From Centroberyx gerrardi (lineage: Eukaryota; Chordata; Actinopteri; Beryciformes; Berycidae): 64,000 nt of DNA. The stretch covers positions 995,126 to 1,059,125 of the forward strand of contig NC_136013.1 in assembly GCF_048128805.1 (NCBI RefSeq), read 5' to 3'. Position numbers and translations under genes: made by a program. Shown piece after piece: positions 25,529 to 43,382 of this stretch; positions within the stretch are counted from its first letter, which is position 1, and every line of letters starts with the position of its first letter. Below the pieces are notes generated by a model. That model searched no databases. It was not told the DNA's origin and worked only from the letters and a program-made list of their open reading frames with translations.

Positions 25529-26000
25529 TCTCCTGTATTTGGTCCAATAACTGGGCCATATGTTGCTTTTTCTATTTCTTTTTTTTAATTTTTATTTAAA
25601 TCTAAAGACAGTAGCATGTAACCTGGCGGTCTATAATGAGATGAGACAGACTTCACACTTTGTACACGTTTGTCCACATGCTGAACCATCTGCCAACAGA
25701 CAGAACCATAAAGCCCACCTGTCAAAAGTTTCTCTCATTTTTTATTTTTTGAAAAACCTTTAAAAACTAACCCTAACCGCAGGTTGGCATGAAGTCTGGT
25801 ACAAACAATCACATAACCTAACCCTAACCTAAACTTAACTTAACTTAACCTAAACCTAACCTAACTGTAACCCTACTGAGAGATCGGTCTGAAGTTTTTT
25901 AAACTTTACTGAGTGACTTAATGAGCTTAATACCAAGTTCTGTTACTGAGAACAAACTCAAACTACGATGAGAGAATAAATACTACTACTAATACTACTG

Positions 26001-26032
<32 letters not shown>

Positions 26033-26161
26033 GGCTGCTACTGCAGACAGTCATACTGTCAAGTTATTGAATAACTGTTGTTGAGAAAAGCAGCTGATTA
26101 GCAGCAGATAAAGTAAAGTATATATTTATATTTATTTATATTTACTGCGGTTACCTTCCAT
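23267..26161 (-). CDS. cinp: cinp, cyclin-dependent kinase 2-interacting protein
   Basis: Coding exons on the minus strand are 26155-26161, 25016-25193, 23994-24114, 23772-23901 and 23267-23469. They total 639 nt, giving 212 aa, the same length I recall for human CINP. The protein begins MEAQSGDS and has GSARKIKDNAADWHNLILRW, a conserved signature. It continues with a Q/E-rich coiled region (ELEEECCKLLAVVDKM), IPLFHSWTTAQF, and the C-terminus SYSQELRLKRAV ... YLSCWLQQPF ... LLLETGHRPL. CINP binds CDK2 and CDC7 and the ATRIP/ATR checkpoint complex at replication origins. Intron 1 is about 960 bp and holds trinucleotide runs at 25493-25529 (TTA) and 25980-26033 (ACT). The first exon carries only seven coding bases; its GTAACC donor and the M-E-A start support the call. 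It is convergent with znf839, as in mammals. Confidence 0.95.
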
Positions 26162-28700
26162 TGCAGCCCGTCTGCTGCAAAACAAAAGATGACGTCTTGA
26201 TTATTTACTGCAGCCTCAGTTCGCTCCTTTAAATCAGCAGATAAACAATGTGCTGAGCAGCTGCCACATTAAACTGAGAGCAATATTTCCGCTTTCTTCT
26301 TCTTCTTCTTCTTCTTCTTCTTCTTCTTCACCTCTGAGTTTAATGGTAAATATGTTCACATCGCCCTCTGTTGGTTCGGAGTGAAATGAATAGAATATAA
26401 AATAAGTACTGCACATGTGCAGTATCTATTTTATATTCTATTAATTTCATCTTTAAAAAATAAATATCTGACATCCTTCATTATTCAAGCAATATACTGA
26501 GAGTTTGAATTGTATATAGCCTACATATCAATACTCACGTAATGTTCCCAGGAACCTATTTATTATTTATAATTTACACACTTGAATGTTGAATTATATT
26601 ATTTAAATGACTGAATGAGTTAAAATAGTTTGAGATGGTTGTTTATCTGTTTTTATTTATTTTAATGTTCACTTTATATTCAGCACTTTGAGCTGCAAAC
26701 CGTATGAAAGGTGTTTTACAAATAAAGTTTATTATTATTAGAAATGATTATACAGCTGTGTTTTCCATTAGCCTATTATTCAAATTCATATACCAACATT
26801 CCTCACATACATCTGAAAGATTTCCTTTGAAGGACTTTATATGAAAAGACTCCGCCTGCAGACTCTCTGGCCAGTGACGTACCAGGCGTTACGTCAGAGT
26901 TTTGCTCCCTCAGCGCAGACTGTCAGGCTGTCAATCATCAGCTCGCCTCTTTCTGCAGTCTACACTCTGTTTATGAAATCTAAAAGAAATTAAAAACTTC
27001 TCCAAAGCTTTGTAACTTCTCATGATTTCACAGCCATGCTTTGTTAGTGAAAGTGTTTTACAAACCTCATGTAACTTGATAAGCAGTGAGCTGCAGTTAG
27101 CTAACTAGTTTGGAGAAATAGACCATATTTAACATGATTTCTTCTTAAAAATGGTCATTGTTAGTCTCTAGCTGTAGTAATTATACATGAGAACACACCT
27201 GACTTCAGTGATAAAATGTTAAAACACTTGAGGCAGTAGGCTACTTCCTGCCGGACTGCATTTCACAATTAATTCCTCAAAGGCAGCAGGTGCAAAGCAA
27301 TGTGATTTCATAAAAGTTCGCAAAATGAGCACAAAGTCTGAAACACAGATTACGTGCTGTGGACACAAATTATGCTTCAGATTCTGGATTCTGTCACAAT
27401 AACACAATTTTGACACAACATTTTCAGCTAAAAGTTTAGGCAACTAAAACAACTTGGTTAAGGTTAGTGAAAGGCTTTGGTTAAATTATGATAAAAACTT
27501 AAAGCTAAAAATTAAAACTTCACTTGTGGTTGAAATCTTCTTGGTATGACTTGAGAATCAACCCCAGGTCATTGGAATTGAAGGTAAATGTATTTGCCCG
27601 ACCACAACGCCCTGACTTTCCACTGCGCTACTTCAGTGTCAGAGTACTTCTAGTTTATAGTTTCCTCCTTCATGTAAACCTTCACTGCTGGGCACACGGA
27701 GTTATCTGACTTTTCGTGCACAGAACACATTTGCATTTTAAGACTTTATTTCATAAAATCTCAGGAGACCAGGCTGGTACAAAGTGATGCTAGCTGCAGT
27801 TTGCTAAACAACCAGAGGTGTGACCAAGTCTGCTATGCCGGAGTCCCAAGTCAGTCCCAAGTCTTGAGGCACAAGTCTCAAGTCAAGTCGCAAGTCTAAT
27901 GTAGATTACCAAGTCATGTCCAAGTCAAGTCCATGTCATTAACGTCAAGTCTCAGGTCTAAATGTAGAACAGCAAGTCAATTCAGATCAAATCAAGAGTC
28001 CAGTATCAATTTAATATCTTAAAGAAAACTAAATATCTAGGACTTTTCAATGCAATATGGTTTTAATAGGATAAAAACTTGGTAAGAGCATCATGAGTTT
28101 GATTTCTATAATCAGTTTCAACTTCAATAAATTCAATCATTCCATACAAATTCAGAAAACAGAATTTAAATTCAGTCGTCCGCTGGAACAAATCTCATCA
28201 CTTTCAATCTAAGTCATTTACACAAACACAAGATCTCAAGTCAAGACTTTAGAAACCTTTTCAAGTCATCAAAGTACAAGTCAGAGTCGAGTCCCAAGTC
28301 ACCAGAACCCAAGTCAAGTCAAGTCTCAAGTCTTCTCTTCATGCATCAAGTCAAGTCTCAAGCTATTAAAACTGTGACTCGAGTCTGACTCGAGTCTAAG
28401 TCATGTGACTCTAGTCCCCCTCTGTCGTTTACAGTAGTCTGTAAACGACAGAAGCAGAACGACACATTGAGCCTCAGGACAACAGACCTCTAAAAAGTAT
28501 TCTAAAGAAAGTTATGAGAATGTCCCGCAACTATTAATATTGACAGAATATCACTGAAGTGTATTCATGTATAGTTAGGGATACAACAATGGCTAGTTTT
28601 AAGATGAAATCATGATAATTATAGGCACCTCTCCAAAACTTTAGCTCCTAGGTTAGGTACTAGCCAGCTAACAGCATTACCATGTGGTGCAGTTTGATTA
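26162..28700. other. Spacer between cinp and the F-box gene
   Basis: It contains a (CTT)n run at 26294-26329, a plus-strand non-LTR-like 3' tail ending in (ATT)n at about 26620-26742 (CACTTTGAGCTGCAAACCG and AATAAAGTTTATTATTA), and a MITE at 27813-28424. 26870-27800 shows no convincing exon. The open frame at 27219-27443 has no family resemblance. Confidence 0.5.
27813..28424. mobile_element. MITE built from CAAGTCAAGTC motifs
   Basis: It begins CAGAGGTGTGACCAAGTC and ends GACTCTAGTCCCCCTCTG, whose inverse starts CAGAGG, so there are short hAT-like terminal inverted repeats. Both flanks inside the element are rich in CAAGTC/GAGTC words (27840-27960 and 28255-28410), with an AT-rich core. No transposase is seen. 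A perfect 12-bp inverted repeat (28421-28450, CTGTCGTTTACA arms) follows the right end. Confidence 0.65.
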
Positions 28701-28835
28701 TCACTTGCAGTTGACAGAGACGAGCCGCCGCCTGGTCACTGCTGCCTGGACACCGCCGCCTGGCAGACCGTACTGAGGGAACTAAAGTTCCTCAGGCAAC
28801 ACAGACAGGACAACAAGGAAGAGGAAGAAGGAGAA

Positions 28836-31800
28836 ATGACGGGTGAGTCCAATTTACTTTCAGAAATAGATTCAGTCTGTAAAGCTTTGGTAAAAAGACT
28901 CAGAAGAATCAAACAGTTAATAGAAGCATCAGAATCTATGAAACATTAGTTAACTGAAGAATCAGCATCTATGAAACATTAGTTAACAGAAGAATCAGAA
29001 TATATGAAACATTAATTAACAGAAGAATCAGCATCTATGAAACATTAGTTAACAGAAGAATCAGCATCTATGAAACATTAGTTAACAGAAGAATCAGCAT
29101 CTATGAAACATTAATTAACAGAAGAATCAGCATCTATGAAACATTAATTAACAGAAGAATCAGCATCTATGAAACATTAGTTAACAGAAGAATCAGCATC
29201 TATGAAACATTAGTTAACAGAAGAATCAGAATCTATGAGACATTAGTTAACAGAATAATGAGCATCTATGAGACGTTAATTAACAGAAGAATCAGCATCT
29301 ATGGAACATTAGTTAACAAAGTGAACACCATGACTCTGGGAGAACTGCAGCTTCCTGAAGAAGTTTGGGTTCAGGTGTTCAGCTTCCTGTCAGTTCAGGA
29401 CAAACTGAGCGTCCGGGCGACCTGCAGGTACTTCAGAGAAATCCTGGACAAATCCTGCTGCCTGTGGAAAGGTTTCTCTGTGGTTCTCAGTAAGTTCTCT
29501 GCCTACAACCGGCAGTTTTGGAGCAGCTTAACCCAAAGGAACATCGGCAGCGTGGTGGTGCGGAACGGCAGGAGGAAGAACCTGAAGCAGCTCGGCATGT
29601 GGCTTCCCGCCGTCGGCAGCATCGCCTTGGAGAACTGGTCCGAGGTCAGCGCCGACGAGCTGAAGCTCTTCTCCAAGCTGCGGCGTCTGGCCGTCAGATC
29701 GTCCGTCAGCCCGCTGAAGGTTTCAGGGTTTCTGATTCCTCTGAGTCTGCAGCTCACCCAGCTCAGCGTCTGTAACGTCAGACTGGCCTGTCCCGCCACC
29801 GACTTCATCAACGCCGTGTCCAACATGACGCGTCTGACCTCGCTGCTGTTCCACCATGATGGAAGTCAGCGCATTCCTCTCAGGGATTTTCATGCCTTGC
29901 TCAGCGGCCTGCCGAACCTGCAGCACCTGTCCTGGGAGATGATCACCTATAAAACACTGACGCATGACTTCTTTAACCCCACTGCAGGTCAGCACGCTGC
30001 GCACGCATGCACACACACACACACACACGTACACACGCACACACACGCACACAATAAAGTATTATTATTGATTCTTTTAGAATCTTTCAGATGAAGTTGG
30101 AGTTTTTATATATGAGGAGATGTATTTTAATTCTTACAGAAGATCTGTTGAAGAACCGTGAAAACAGCATTCTCTGAACCTTGAAGCCTTAGACACAGTG
30201 TGTTGTTCATATAGTTATTGCAGTAATGGTTACTGTCTCTTTAAGAAACGGCCTGGCCTGTGTTCTGTCTGTTTACTGTAGACAGATAAATTTGGATTAA
30301 TGCCAGTGGATTGGAGCTGCACAGTTTTCTTACCACATCTTAACGCTATCACATTGTCATTACTTTGCAACAGTTATTCAGACTTTTACTCTATCTTGTA
30401 AGATTCATTTAATCTAGTAAGACTAAAACAGAAAGTCTTCTTCTCTGCTGCAGCCTGCGGCCGGCCGGCTGATCTGGTCTTATCCAGTCTGGAGCTGCTG
30501 AACTACGACACTGTGGTGTCACAGGAAGTCCTGCGGCCTTTGTCTCGCCTCCGCAGCCTGTCCGTCTATCACCTGTACTCTGTCCCCGGTCCAACGTGCC
30601 ACCTCCAAACATGGCTGACCGGCCTGCAGCAGCTGACCTGCCTCAGCGTGCATGGTGACGCGTCTAAATATCTATTAACGTTTCATCTTATTTTATCTAC
30701 ACATTTGTTAACGTTTTATCTTATTCTATCTTACTCTATCGACACATCTATTAGTTGTATCTTATTCTATCTACATATCTATTAAAGTTTCATCTTATCC
30801 TACCTGAAAGAAGACAGAGGGAAGGTAACAATACTGCTGCCATTGGTCACATTTAACATTAACATTCATTCCTGTTCACTTTACCACTGACAAACACAAA
30901 ATAAATTTTCCTTAAATATAGTGAGGTATGGAATTTGTCAGAACAATCATTTTTGCATAGATAGATTCCACATGATTCACACCACACACCTTTCTCACTG
31001 AGCTTTGATCACAATCACCAGTTGGGACACAAACTAGAACTAGAACAACTCTTGAAAGTCCTTTTATTTAACCAGGTAAATCTCGTTGGGATTAAATCTC
31101 TTTTGCAAGAGAGACCTGGCCAAGAGGACAGCATGGAGGAAAAAATGTACATAAAAGTTGCTGACAAGAACAACATAAAAGCAAAACACTTACATGTAGC
31201 ACAAATAAATACAATCAAGATTAATAGAATCAATAAAGTACATCATTTAAACAGTGTATAAACAATTTCCAATAGAGTTACTTTCTACACCCTTCATAGA
31301 AGAGAATTCACCAAAGTAAATCATATCAGTCAGTTTTAAATTATTCTGCAGTGCGTTCCATGTAGAGGGAGCTGAGTACTTTTTTACCCAGCTCAGTTTG
31401 AACATCCTGTGAGCGTAAACCATAATGTCCAAGGTTTAGTTTTGTGTGTAGCAGTCTGTGTCCACCTGGTTTCATCAGTGTGTTTTGTGTGGCAGGCGGT
31501 CATCCTCTGGGCGTGTACGCAGACTTCCTGCCCGCCTCGCTCCGCAGCCTGACGCTGTGTGTCGACTTGACGGCTGAAGACCTGCAGACGGTCGGGACGA
31601 AGCTTCCCGACCTGCAGCACCTTCACCTGGAGCCCTGGGGCTCCGCCGGCCTCGTCGGCCTCGTTCCTCAACTCTTCCCCCGGCTCCGGACGCTCAAGAT
31701 GCGGTGAGTCAACACCGTGTGCTCCTCATACCACAAGTTTGAATCTGCCTCATGACCTTTAACATCTTCGCTGCTTGGGGATCCGTCTCTCTCCCCACAG

Positions 31801-32867
31801 CAAATCAGGCCAATTCATTGCAGAAGACTGCCACCTCATGGATTTTTAACTTCAGTTTACTAAAACACTGAAAGAGAAGAAAAAAGAAGAAATACAAACT
31901 ATGTGGGTGAGAAATACCCACAAGATGTCAAAATGACGTGTGGTAAAGCTAAATTTTCTTCAATTGGTCTCCAAGAGACAGCAGCGTAAGGGTCGGACCA
32001 TTTTGAGAGTGGACTTAGGCAAATGCCCAGTAATAAAGTTTAAAATTTGGTAATGAAAGACCACCATATATCTGAAGAGGCTGCATGACCAACATATAGT
32101 AAAATATCGTCAGCGTAAAGAGATATTTGGTGTGAAGTGTTACTAAAAGTAATCGGATGCAAGATGTTTTCAGATTTTTTGGGCATGAGGCTCAAGAGAA
32201 AGGTTAACAAACAATAGAGGAGAAAGGGGGCATCCTGGGCGAGTCCCACATAAATTTTCATTCCTAATTGTCATTTTTTTTAAAGAAAACAAGAAATCTA
32301 CTTTGATATTATGGATTATCTTTAGATCAGTGACAAAAAACATCTAATTGAATCCATTCTGAATTAAGGCTGCAACACCACAAAATGAATGTCAAGCAGG
32401 TTGAACACTTTCTGAAAGCACTGTATTCATGACTAAAAATACATATTAATATAAAAAAAATATATAAAATAAAAAAATATAATATGTATTTATGTATTGT
32501 ATGCATTTATGTGATGTCATCTCTGCTGTCTTATCAATCCTAACATTGTTTGGACAGAAAAGTACAGCAAACAGTGAATGTCCATTGCATTTTGCGTCAC
32601 TTCAGTGTGACTTCAGTGTTTTGTTGCAGGCATCACAACGTGCCAGACAGCGACTTCCTGCGTCTGCAGCAGCTGCAGCACCTGGAGACTCTGGAGATTC
32701 TGGACTCATACCACCGACCCGACCGGGATGATCCAGACCGAGTCACCTACCGGCCCGGCCCGCACTTACTGTACCTGATCGCTCAGCTGCAGAGCCTGAC
32801 CAATCACAGAGTCCGAGTCGTCACCTGCAGACAGCACCGAGACCCGTTCACCTGCCACTGTGTTTAA
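28836..32867 (+). CDS. F-box / leucine-rich-repeat-like protein, orthology not recognised
   Basis: Exons: 29330 (ATG)-29987, 30454-30654, 31496-31703 and 32630-32867, all with GT/AG borders, giving 434 aa. An alternative 5' start is ATGACGG at 28836-28842, followed by a consensus GTGAGT donor. Joined to an AG at 29321 it enters the same frame (MTVNTMTLGEL), adding five residues. Residues about 5-50 form an F-box (LPEEVWVQVFSFLSVQDKLSVRATCRYFR). The rest has regularly spaced LxxLxL segments (LTQLSVCNVRL, LPNLQHLSWEM, LRSLSVYHLYS, LQQLTCLSVH, LPDLQHLHLEPW, LETLEILDSY), as in FBXL-type substrate adaptors. By family this would be an SCF ubiquitin-ligase subunit that binds SKP1. The stop codon is repeated in a tandem array downstream and the first intron is mostly a minisatellite. 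Confidence 0.85.
28890..29310 (+). repeat. 33-bp minisatellite filling the first intron of the F-box gene
   Basis: About 12-13 copies of a 33-bp unit (GAATCAGCATCTATGAAACA, then TTAGTTAACAGAA) run from roughly 28890 to the start of the main coding exon. Each copy contains a TTAACAG that resembles a weak acceptor. The last copy has AACAAAG, which is the inferred acceptor. There is no pyrimidine tract. Confidence 0.85.
31035..31440. repeat. Dispersed fish repeat in F-box gene intron 3
   Basis: The segment TTTATTTAACCAGGTAAATC and GAGAGACCTGGCCAAGAGG (31062-31127), together with the GAGGGAGCTGAGTAC/TTTTTACCCAGCTCAG pair (31365-31395), resembles a repeat common in fish genomes. No coding part was found and its class is unresolved. 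Confidence 0.5.
31960..32275 (-). mobile_element. L1/Tx1-like LINE fragment
   Basis: The minus-strand frame contains FLLYCLLTFLLSLMPKK followed by ISLYADDILLYV, the palm motif of L1-type reverse transcriptases. It is short, truncated at both ends and sits in F-box gene intron 4. Confidence 0.6.
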
Positions 32868-33012
32868 CCTCTTACTGTCACTGTGTTTAACCTCTTACTG
32901 TCACTGTGTTTAACCTCTTACTGTCACTGTGTTTAACCTCTTACTGTCACTGTGTTTAACCTCTTACTGTCACTGTGTTTAACCTCTTACTGTCACTGTG
33001 TTTAACCTCTTT
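32853..33012 (+). repeat. 22-bp tandem array containing the F-box gene stop codon
   Basis: The unit CACTGTGTTTAACCTCTTACTGT (about 22 bp) repeats roughly seven times from 32855 to 33010. The first copy is the coding end (C-H-C-V-stop); later copies carry the same GTTTAA downstream in the 3'UTR. Confidence 0.9.
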
Positions 33013-33565
33013 GAGCAAGGCGCCCACCCCTCCCATTTAATGTCACTACAAAATCATTGCAAGGGTGATTTTGGTTCAGTTAAAAATATGGAATGAGCAG
33101 ATGAGGGTAAAAAAATCTGTATTTAATGCATCACTTTCACATTTTATAATTTACATTAATTTACATGAATGTGTAGTCTGTCAGTATCACAGAAGACAGC
33201 TGACCAGGGGAATGTAGACAAACTTTATCTGTAAATAACTTCTCTAGTCAAACTCAATTTCATCCCAGGCCACATCAGCATTATGGTTGCCCTCAAAGGG
33301 CCGGTTGTAAATGTAACACTATATAAATGTATCTACTTGTTATCATATTACATAATTGCCTCTGCATTCGATTATTATTAGTTTTAGTAATAACTTAATA
33401 ATTAATAACTAGCTCTGAAAGCAGAATTCTAGGAAAAATAATGGCAAATAGACATTCAAGTGTACAACTATTATACAATTTATTTGAAAAAATAAATAGT
33501 ATAAGTAATAAAGTCAAAATAACAATAAAGGTTGTTCAGTTTGTGTAACCAGGTTCTGGTTCAGG

Positions 33566-33882
33566 TTACTCAGACATGATGTGGAGGAAGTGGGATGTGA
33601 GAGTGATGCTGCCTGGACACCAAGCAGATCTCTCCAAGTGATCAGCCTGGATATCACACACCATCCTAATCCATGGATCGATCCCTGCACATAATAACAA
33701 ATACAAAACATACAAAACACAAGCACAACCATTAGAATGCACACATATTACATTGTACCTAGCTTGATTGAAAATGATATACATTTCATGATATTGTATA
33801 CGTGAAGGTTTTTAAAATGCTTACCTGTTTGTCTTCTGGCCAGGTGACTGAGGTCAGTCCTGATGTCTTTTAGGTCTCCTGC
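33566..33882 (-). other. Possible exons of an unidentified minus-strand transcript
   Basis: Two segments can be spliced in frame: about 33837-33882 (ending in a GTAAGC donor) and 33566-33687 (after a TGTGCAG acceptor). They encode DLKDIRTDLSHLARRQT joined to GIDPWIRMVCDIQADHLE and a stop at 33566-33568. A minus-strand AATAAA lies about 80 bp beyond (near 33479-33484), and a ZNF143-like promoter motif lies upstream at 33993-34013. No start codon fits this frame, so a further exon or a decayed gene is possible. I do not recognise the peptide. Confidence 0.25.
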
Positions 33883-33992
33883 GGTAACAATCCGTGAAAC
33901 AGCTGGCGGTTGTCATCGCTGATGCGTGATCTGTGCTTGGCAGCACAGCTCGCGGCTAGACGCCTTCAGTGCGTGGATAACAAAATCGGGAT

Positions 33993-34013
33993 GCATTCTG
34001 GGATATGTAGTTT
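33993..34013 (-). promoter_or_regulatory. ZNF143/STAF-type promoter motif
   Basis: On the minus strand the bases AAACTACATATCCCAGAATGC closely match the well-known ACTACAATTCCCAGAATGC vertebrate promoter element bound by ZNF143. The surrounding 33880-34000 is comparatively CpG-rich. It suggests a transcription start here, pointing left toward the exon-like pieces. Confidence 0.55.
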
Positions 34014-34079
34014 ATGGACACCGTACTTCCTTAACGCAGCATAGAATTGTATTGCGCAAATTATATTCTTTGCAAGCTC

Positions 34080-34147
34080 TCGCAGGCCACATAAAATGAG
34101 GTGCCGGGCCGGATTTGGCCCGCGGGCCTTGAGTTTGACACACCTGT
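34080..34147. mobile_element. hAT-like terminal sequence
   Basis: The minus strand reads CAGGTGTGTCAAACTCAAGG followed by CCCGCGGGCCAAATCCGGCCC, a terminus shared by widespread vertebrate hAT elements. Only one end is recognised; the partner end was not found nearby, so it may be a solo fragment. Confidence 0.5.
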
Positions 34148-34793
34148 GCTAGATCATTGATGGGTATAGTGGAGTGGAGTGTATGTGGAGAGCAAGAAAA
34201 TGAAAAGGCAAAAGCCACCCGGGGCGCAGACAACTGGGGAGGTTTTACTAAATTGTTTTGAATGTAGCGTAATGTAGGCTATTAACCAATCAAGGGCGAT
34301 GAGTGTGCGTCGGGAAGGCCCATGTTGTGCGTCGGGTGAAGGTAAGATGCCTTCGCAGTTTATTTTCATGACTTTGTTAGGCTGTGCTTTTTACATATTT
34401 GTTGTTTTTCTTGGTTGTAGGTTGCGTATTTAGCAATTGGCAATGTGTGGTGATGGTTAACGGGACATGCACGTTGCGCATTTGGCATTGCGTAATGGTG
34501 AAAGCATATGGCTATTTGGCAACAAAATACATGTCAGGAACAAGTAAAGTGCAAATTTTCATAGTAGATAATCCTATTTTGCATGGTAACATTGTGTGTG
34601 TTTGAGAGAGAGAACTGATTGATGCTGTGGGTCATTGTGTTGCAATAACAATGGGCATCATATTATTATTAGTTTTTGAGTTTGTATCACTGATGTCTTC
34701 CTACCAATATACTCCAACGCTCCACATTTCATTTAATGTAAATCTGAATAAAAGTGTCACTGAAACAGGACAGCAGATAAGAAAACAAGGATT

Positions 34794-34799
34794 TTTATT
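34794..34799 (-). terminator. dkc1 poly(A) signal (AATAAA)
   Basis: The minus-strand AATAAA is about 280 bp beyond the dkc1 stop codon (35077-35079), a normal distance, with no better candidate closer. Confidence 0.5.
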
Positions 34800-35076
34800 T
34801 CCAAATTACAAATGTAGGCTTCGCACCCATGGCTATATACAGCTGGAAAAAAAAATACAATGTTACAAAAGACAAAAACATCCGTTACGGCAATATAATC
34901 CAACCTCATGTATTCTCTCATTCCTGCCATCATGCAGTCCACATTACAGTTTATACTCCCAGAATGCAGTGGGAGTCCAGGCGCGGCGTCTGGGCGTTCA
35001 GCACCGAGTCCGTCAGTGAAACCAGTCAAATGTTCAGCAGAACTTCCCGTTTCCCGCTTCAGGTCTGACCGGAGCG

Positions 35077-41656
<6,580 letters not shown>

Positions 41657-42647
41657 CTTGAACTGAGAGACTCCACACGCCGCCTGCGCCTTCGACCTTC
41701 TTCTTCTTCTTCTTCTTCAGTTTTGTTTTATGGCGGTTGGCAAACAACTTGGAGCGCAGTATCGCCACCAGCTGGCCTGCAGTGTGAACTGTGGATTTAC
41801 ATCTCAGTATAAAATAACTCAAACTGTCTATCAGGCTTCTTGTTCTTATGTACTGTAGCAGAAATGTAACTGCTGCAGTACAAGAGTAAGAGCCTTATTT
41901 ATAAAAGTTACCCACACACAAAAATGATGCACGGCACTTTCCACGCATATGTTGGGATTTATAAAAACAAAACTTACTTACTTATGTACATTACTGGTTA
42001 CTCCACAGCTCTGCAGCAGAATCCAAGTGTCCTCAAGCCAAACGATTAAACTTTGGGTCCAAAAGTCAAACTTCAGTGTATCGGCATCAAGAAAGTTGCT
42101 CCACCACATAGAAGTGGTAACATGGATAAACTACTATCAAAAGTGAAGCCTGCTGGGTTTTTACGCTAAACGCTATGTCTCCAGCCAATTTAAATGAAGA
42201 ATCTGATCTGTATATATATATATATATTATTATTATATTATTATTATATATATATATATTTTTAAACTTTTTTCTTGGCATTTCTGTTTTATTAGACAGT
42301 CACAGTAGAGAGAGACAGTCCGGTACGGTCCGCATTCGAACCCATAGATAAAGACTGAGCTTTACTGGTATGAACTCTACTGGTGGAGCCATCAGCTGGC
42401 CTGATCTACAGACATGTTCATTGTCTTATTCATAGTCTAGGAAATATAGATGTAGTTATTCAGGATTGATATATGTATAAATGCAGCATTCATAAGTAGG
42501 AGAGGCCATGTATGTGTAGACTATATGTATGAGTATGTGAGGGTGTAATAGGTGTAGCCTATATGTCTTTGTGTGTGTATATATACATATACGTACATAT
42601 ACATATACAGTGACTATGCATGTATAGATGTATGTGCATGTTTCTAT
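41657..42647. other. dkc1 upstream spacer
   Basis: Contains a (TTC)n run at 41698-41718 and a short dispersed motif (TTATGGCGGTTGGCAAACAA ... GTATCGCCACCAGCTGG, 41727-41776) just upstream of dkc1. An AT dinucleotide region lies at 42209-42260. No exon-like open frame with family resemblance is seen. Confidence 0.5.
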
Positions 42648-43382
42648 TTGGGGTGAAACTGTTCCCTAAAAAAATCTGAACCGTTCGCTTCACCACCCAC
42701 GGTTCAGGTCGCACATGCGTGCCGCTTTCCATTCGGTTCTGTGTCCCCCACTCCCCACGTGGGTCCGATCTCCCTGGAGCGTAGTGCGAGTTCAGACAGG
42801 CACAGAGCAATAACCAAACATGGGGGTAGTGATGCGAGGGTCAGGTTTTTTTTTCACACATCAACCTAGCCTACCCGAACCCCCCCCGTTCGTTCTCAAT
42901 ATTATCTTCAATCGACCCTAAACCGCCCCGACTGCGGGTAAACTTGTGGAACCACGGGACCCGCGGGTTTCGGATCGACTCGTGCGTCACTACTTGGGGT
43001 GTTTATAGCGAAAGATTTGTAGCCCTGTTCAGTAGTGGAAGATTTCAGTATACGATTTAAGTTGCATTTTATGTTGATGTTGGCCCACTAACCTACGATG
43101 CAGGGATATTTTATAATAACAAAGAGGAGTATTTACTTTTGACTAACCCTAACCCTAACCCTAACCCTTAGTCTGTTGATTTTGTTATACTGGACTTTAA
43201 TTTTCAGTGAAAAAAGTTTTAATTCAGGCAAACTTTTAAATAAATAAATTGTGTAAATTGGAATTGCAATTGTATTTCCCCTCCCCAGTGCACCAGATAT
43301 ATATACCGAACCGGACCGAAACTGAGACCCCAAAACCGTGATATGAACCAAACCGTGGGTTTTCTGAACCGTTACACTCCTA
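42648..43382. mobile_element. hAT-type MITE with exact 8-bp target-site duplication
   Basis: Flanked by GTTTCTAT on both sides (42640-42647 and 43383-43390). The ends TTGGGGTGAAACTGTTCC and (inverse of the right end) TAGGAGTGTAACGGTTCAG pair as terminal inverted repeats. It is 735 bp, close in size and termini to the MITE at 15773-16512, and both contain CACATGCGTGCCG. A smaller element with its own inverted ends (AGTAGTGATGCGAG / CTCGTGCGTCACTACT, about 42826-42995) sits inside it. A short (CCCTAA)n run at 43143-43168 is also inside. Confidence 0.88.

Noticed and set aside
28890-29310. CRISPR-like regular array
   Set aside because: Units are contiguous with no unique spacers, in a vertebrate gene context; it is a minisatellite.
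43143-43168. Telomere-like CCCTAA repeats
   Set aside because: Only about four units inside a MITE; an interstitial short run, not a chromosome end. The TAAR leader repeats contain CCTAACCCTAAA but have a 22-bp period.
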